Shown: positions 60,662-64,000 of the stretch, piece after piece | How positions within the stretch are numbered: position 1 is the stretch's first letter | Layout of the letters: each line of letters opens with the position of its first letter | NCBI GenBank assembly: GCA_003141315.1 | Contig: PLLP01000023.1 | Coordinates: 65,109 to 129,108 of the forward strand | DNA length: 64,000 bases | DNA from: Phycisphaerales bacterium | GTDB taxonomy: Bacteria; Planctomycetota; Phycisphaerae; Sedimentisphaerales; Anaerobacaceae | Reading direction: 5' to 3' | Position numbers and translations under genes: made by a program | Notes under the pieces: generated by a model | Databases searched by the model: none | What the model was told of the DNA's origin: nothing | Seen by the model: only the letters and a program-made list of their open reading frames with translations

Positions 60662-62819
60662 TTGTCTGCGCTCCTACCATATCTTTGGGTATAGTAAAAT
60701 AAAAAGTGCTTCCATCACCAACTTTGGACTCCACCCATATTTTTCCGCCATACAGTTCAACAATCTTTTTAACTACCGTAAGACCTACGCCGGTGCTTTC
60801 CGAACTCTTATTGCCTGAAACCGTCTGGAACAACTGGAAGATTTTCTCGAAATATCTTTCTTCAATCCCGGGACCGTTGTCGGCTACATAAAATTTCAGG
60901 CAATTCTCTTCGTCTGCGCTGCCGATTCTTATATGCCCTTCGGGCTTGTCGAGATATTTGATGGCATTGCTCAGCAGATTCTGGAAGACCTGCACAATTC
61001 GCGTCGACTCGAAAAATATTTTCGGCAGCTCATTATCTACCGTTATTTTGATATTGGCAGGCGGAGCAATCGAATCTATTATCTGCGGAATAAGCTCATT
61101 GAGGTTCACATTGCTTTTTTCCTCTCTCACCCTGCCGACACGCGAATATTGGAGAACGCCGTCAATCATCTTCTGCATCCTGCCGACCCGTTCGGAGAGC
61201 AGTTTCATTTGCTCTCTTCCGTCATCGTCGAACCTGTCGGAATAATCCGTGACAAGCCACTCCGCAAGCGTCGTTATTCCGCGAAGCGGCGCCTTAAGGT
61301 CGTGCGATATTATATATGCAAAATCTTTCAGCTCCCTGTTGACCGACTGAAGCTCCTCGACAAGTTTTGTCTGTTTTTCGTCATTCTTCTTTACGCTCGT
61401 GATATCTTCGAATGATTCTATTCCGCCCACAACGTTGCCATCGACATCCCTGAGATAATCGATGTTCTTCGATGTCATCAGTGTTCTGCCGTCTTTTGTC
61501 CTTACTTTGCAGTCCCTGCCGATTGCGGGTTTTTCCACATCGTCGGCATACAGGCCGCACTTGCCCTGACAGGGTTCGACCGCAAAAATCGAACAGCTCT
61601 TTCCGATAATTTCCTCCGGGCTATATCCCGTCATTTCACACCATCTGTCATTTACACTGGTGACGATACGGTCTTTATCAACGGTACAGATTCCGCTCGG
61701 CACAATTTTGAACAGATGCTCGACGCGTTCCTTGGCATTTTTAAGGGCGGCCTCCGCTTCTTTGCGTTCAGTTATATCGAGAACATACTCTATTATCTGT
61801 TTAATATTCCCTTTCTTATCGTAAATGGGAAAGGCGTGAATCTCGACATACTGAATCTTGCCGTCTTCATTACAGTAGCTGTGTTCAATAATAACGGGGT
61901 TACCCTTTTCCTTCACCTGATTCAGAACGCTAGTATGCTCAGGCCCCTTACACCGACCGCCTTTGCCGCTCGGCAGTCCTGAGCATTCCAATCCCGCGGG
62001 CAATTTTCCCTCGCGAGCCGCTGAATTGGTTACCAAGACTGTGTAATCTTTGGCGTCGAAAACAAAAAACGGATACTGCAGCGACTGCAGAACATTATTG
62101 AGAAATGCCTCCTGCTCGTCGATTTTAGCACCGGCCTCCTTTTGCCTGATAAGATTGTATCTCTGAAGCGAATAAATAATACCATAAGACAAAATCGAAA
62201 TGCACACGACAGACAGCACTACGGCCGCCAGAAACAGGGTATAAAGATATTTAAATCTTCCTTCCGTGTAATCTCCCAGCGAACCGGCAAACTGGCTTAT
62301 GCCGCTGGTGTAAATATGCTTTTGCGTTTCGTAATCTTTCCCGTTCAGAATTTTGGATGCCGCCTTCGCCTTGCCGTTTCGCACAAGCTCGAATGCGGAG
62401 TTTTCCATTGCCACAAGCTTCGCATTGGCGACATCGGTCTGCTCAATCGGAACCTTCATAAAATTTTCAGGCGCTTCCAGCGTTGCTTCTTTTATGGCAC
62501 AGTCAAGCTTTGGTTCGAACTGCCTGTATCGTTTCTCCCAAGAAGAATCGCCGGTCGCAGAAGCCATCTTCGCCGACATCGTTAATACTTCATCATAGTA
62601 GGCAATCAAACCTTTCAGCTCTATCACCCTTACATAATCCCTGCTGGCATGCCTGAATTTTCCATACAAATCAGAAATGAACCATACGCTGCCCGATGAT
62701 ACGACGACAGTGACAATCAAAAGGAAAATAGATTTTCTGATTTCAAAATAGTCAAGCAGCTTTTTCTTCTTTTCAGATACTCTGCCCGACTTTTTATTCA
62801 TCCAGTTTTCGCCGTTCAT
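60630..62819 (-). CDS. Membrane sensor histidine kinase with two PAS domains
   Basis: Start set at ATG 62819 (MNGENW), with AGGTG just upstream; a longer start would be at 62846. The protein of about 729 residues has TM1 (SIFLLIVTVVVSSGSVWFI), a periplasmic four-helix-like sensor, TM2 (FLAAVVLSVVCISILSYGII), PAS 1 and a cysteine-rich PAS 2 (C in RWCEMTGY, then SCSIFAVEPCQGKCGLYADD). HisKA (AYIISHDLKAPLRGITTL) and HATPase (NLLSNAIKYL, DNGPGIEERYFEKIF, GVGLTVVKKIVE) follow. The H-D-L-K-A-P-L type kinase matches Rcp1-like partners. The 3' end overlaps the regulator start by 32 nt. Confidence 0.92.
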   Translation of the reverse strand: MNGENWMNKKSGRVSEKKKKLLDYFEIRKSIFLLIVTVVVSSGSVWFISDLYGKFRHASRDYVRVIELKGLIAYYDEVLTMSAKMASATGDSSWEKRYRQFEPKLDCAIKEATLEAPENFMKVPIEQTDVANAKLVAMENSAFELVRNGKAKAASKILNGKDYETQKHIYTSGISQFAGSLGDYTEGRFKYLYTLFLAAVVLSVVCISILSYGIIYSLQRYNLIRQKEAGAKIDEQEAFLNNVLQSLQYPFFVFDAKDYTVLVTNSAAREGKLPAGLECSGLPSGKGGRCKGPEHTSVLNQVKEKGNPVIIEHSYCNEDGKIQYVEIHAFPIYDKKGNIKQIIEYVLDITERKEAEAALKNAKERVEHLFKIVPSGICTVDKDRIVTSVNDRWCEMTGYSPEEIIGKSCSIFAVEPCQGKCGLYADDVEKPAIGRDCKVRTKDGRTLMTSKNIDYLRDVDGNVVGGIESFEDITSVKKNDEKQTKLVEELQSVNRELKDFAYIISHDLKAPLRGITTLAEWLVTDYSDRFDDDGREQMKLLSERVGRMQKMIDGVLQYSRVGRVREEKSNVNLNELIPQIIDSIAPPANIKITVDNELPKIFFESTRIVQVFQNLLSNAIKYLDKPEGHIRIGSADEENCLKFYVADNGPGIEERYFEKIFQLFQTVSGNKSSESTGVGLTVVKKIVELYGGKIWVESKVGDGSTFYFTIPKDMVGAQTNERLEANLVG

Positions 62820-63828
62820 TTCCGCACCTGCAAAAAACAAGAACAATCAATTAGTTTTCCAAATGCCGTAGACCGGCAACATCTCTCCGGCCAGGATAAA
62901 ACCCCCATCGATAAATCTGTCTCTAACAGACGTCTTCACAAGCCTCTTTCATCCTCATTAAGACAATAGACTTCAGCAGCTTTTCAGATTCAGTTTAACA
63001 TCGGCATTTTTCCGCACTGATTTAACTATAAGGCCGCCAATTTCCCTAAAACAAGGCCAGACAACGGCTAATAAAGCATAAAATAAAGAAAAGCAAAAAC
63101 GGACGTGAACCCCGTTAGAGAAAGCCGCTGATGTGTCCTGATAAATCGGGGATTATTCCTCATTGTAAGCTTTTTCTCTAATCCACCGCAGGCCCGCCTG
63201 GGCGGACGGCGGATTCTCTAACGGGGCAAAAACCGCCTTTCCACCCCCAAACCAAGGAATCGCCCCCCTGCTTTACACAAGAACTTATGGGACTGGATAA
63301 ACGTATATTATTTGTCGAATCAGCATTTAGACGGAGGCAGAAAACGGCTTAAAGTTATGTTCTTTATTTTACGACACTTATGTTGTAAGATTTAGCAGAA
63401 AATCGGTAATTATTAGGGTAAAAACCATACCCACTCGGCGAACTACGCAGCCGACAGGGACAGAGTCTATAAAAACAACCATACCGCTGGAAGACAAGGT
63501 GTGAGGATGGCATGCCCCCACCGCTTGTCAGAGGTGATGCATCAATTGGAGCAGATGAGGCAGCACTGGGGACTATTAAAGTAGGCTCAAACATAATATG
63601 AGCTAACGCGGCTGTGACAATAAATGTCCGAATAATGCTGTTGTAGGAACATTTAGCGCAAAAATTGTTGCAAAAGAGCTAATGATGGCATATAATAAAG
63701 AAATAGGCAGAAACAGTTATTTTCACGGCATGGAATGTCGGAAAAGCTTTCGGCATTGGAAGAGAAATGACAAAGATCGAGGAGTGGTTATGAAAGGTAT
63801 TTCTTCCTTCGGACTGGAGAATATAGAG
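62820..63828. other. Long spacer with an inverted-repeat element
   Basis: About 1 kb without a gene I can support. It contains a 117-bp element with 13-bp inverted ends at 63110-63226 and CCGCC/GGCGG hairpins. Around 63340-63720 are degenerate repeated words (TTGTAAGATTTAGCAGAAA versus TTGTAGGAACATTTAGCGCA). A short + strand stretch near 63505-63596 reads MPPPLVRGDASIGADEAALG then TIKVGSNII and may be debris of a secreted-protein gene. The promoter of the sensor kinase should lie near 62850-62950. Confidence 0.5.
63110..63226. repeat. MITE-like element with 13-bp inverted ends
   Basis: The left end CCCCGTTAGAGAA is the exact reverse complement of the right end TTCTCTAACGGGG. A third, internal copy of part of the arm (GCTTTTTCTCTAA, near 63168) pairs with the left arm's AGAGAAAGC. 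There is no coding capacity. It may be a non-autonomous mobile element or a structured RNA/DNA site. Confidence 0.5.
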
Positions 63829-64000
63829 ATGAAAAGACTTAAATCAGTATTGAAGATATTCTTTCTGACCTTATTTTTCTCAACTTCGCCAATTGTGGTC
63901 GCATGTGATTGCAATTCCGCTAACCTTGATGGTATCGGTCGCGTCGATTTTAACGATTTAGCCCTTTTTACTGCAAATTGGCTTTCGAGCGAACCAAATA
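63829..64000 (+). CDS. Dockerin-like secreted protein (3' partial)
   Basis: The frame from ATG 63829 runs off the right edge. GGAG lies about 10 nt upstream; an in-frame ATG at 63790 with GAGGAG is an alternative that would put 13 residues before the signal peptide. It begins MKRLKSVLKIFFLTLFFSTS with cleavage probably near VVA-C, then CDCNSANLDGIGRVDFNDLA and LFTANWLSSEPN, one dockerin-like calcium-loop repeat. Unlike the proteins at 25823 and 27905, the repeat lies right after the signal peptide. The rest of the protein is unseen. Confidence 0.75.
   Translation, partial: MKRLKSVLKIFFLTLFFSTSPIVVACDCNSANLDGIGRVDFNDLALFTANWLSSEPN

Noticed and set aside
63364..63594. 76-codon - strand frame in the right-hand spacer
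   Set aside because: No ribosome binding site, mixed composition, and it lies over degenerate repeated words; not supportable as a gene.
62820..63828. Cyclic-di-GMP riboswitch upstream of the dockerin-like gene
   Set aside because: I looked for the conserved GEMM core and receptor loop and did not find them; the folds seen are simple inverted repeats.

Overview
The window reads as a chromosomal segment of a Planctomycetota bacterium, most likely of the class Phycisphaerae (inferred). The pointers are secreted proteins ending in dockerin-like repeats of the type D-x-D-x-D-(C/G)-x-V-D-(F/A)-x-D-L-A-x-L-x-x-N-W-L, mostly short intergenic spaces strewn with small dispersed repeats, single-gene cassettes for four-helix-bundle (S23-type) and GxxExxY proteins, and moderate GC content. 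No replication origin, rRNA operon, prophage, transposase or CRISPR array was found.

Region 1 (1-16095, all + strand) is one arm of an exopolysaccharide/surface glycan locus: an O-antigen polymerase/ligase-like membrane protein cut by the window edge, five GT4-type glycosyltransferases, an FkbM methyltransferase, a class II asparagine synthetase-like amidotransferase, a PaaK/CapK-like adenylate-forming enzyme, a D-glucuronyl C5-epimerase-like protein, a cobalamin-binding radical SAM enzyme, a lipoprotein and a DUF362 protein. A truncated hexapeptide acyltransferase sits between two glycosyltransferases. Region 2 (16096-17586) is a repeat-rich spacer plus one lipoprotein gene.

Region 3 (17587-25665) is housekeeping with accessory insertions: tsaD, larB, nnrD, a carboxymuconolactone decarboxylase-like gene, tadA, an M20 peptidase and three tRNAs (Ser-GGA, Glu-CTC, Met-CAT). 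A BrnT/CopG-type toxin-antitoxin pair lies between tadA and a duplicated 5' stub of tadA, next to an AbiU2-like HEPN gene. Two S23-type genes are present; one is bracketed by inverted tagtattta-type strings. Region 4 (25781-32841) holds two related cohesin-like/dockerin-like secreted proteins, each with its own terminator, then a YfiR-family gene and a TonB-dependent receptor. Region 5 (33189-42501) carries marC, a GxxExxY cassette in inverted repeats, clpB, a YbjQ-type gene, and a four-gene envelope operon (COG3014 - YcfL - LpoB - CsgG/FlgT-like), followed by a methyltransferase.

Region 6 (42801-55237, + strand) is a second glycan arm. It holds four dTDP-rhamnose genes, then GT2, GT4 and CgeB-like glycosyltransferases, a DUF268 protein, a pyruvyltransferase-like protein and a QueC-like PP-loop protein, with at least two collapsed GT2 remnants. 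Region 7 (55239-62819, - strand) has a WaaP-like kinase and an MsbA-like ABC exporter whose periplasmic loop appears to contain a PDZ-like domain. Upstream of these is a tightly overlapping phosphorelay (sensor kinase, single-domain response regulator, REC-PAS-kinase). The window ends in a spacer with a 13-bp inverted-repeat element and the start of another dockerin-like secreted protein.

Together the two glycan arms and the WaaP/ABC pair suggest a decorated, probably amidated, epimerised and pyruvylated rhamnose-containing surface polysaccharide. The locus shows signs of repeated gene gain, truncation and in-frame collapse. The best candidates for something undescribed are the QueC-like enzyme in the glycan locus, the PDZ-bearing exporter, and the repeat-bracketed single-gene cassettes.
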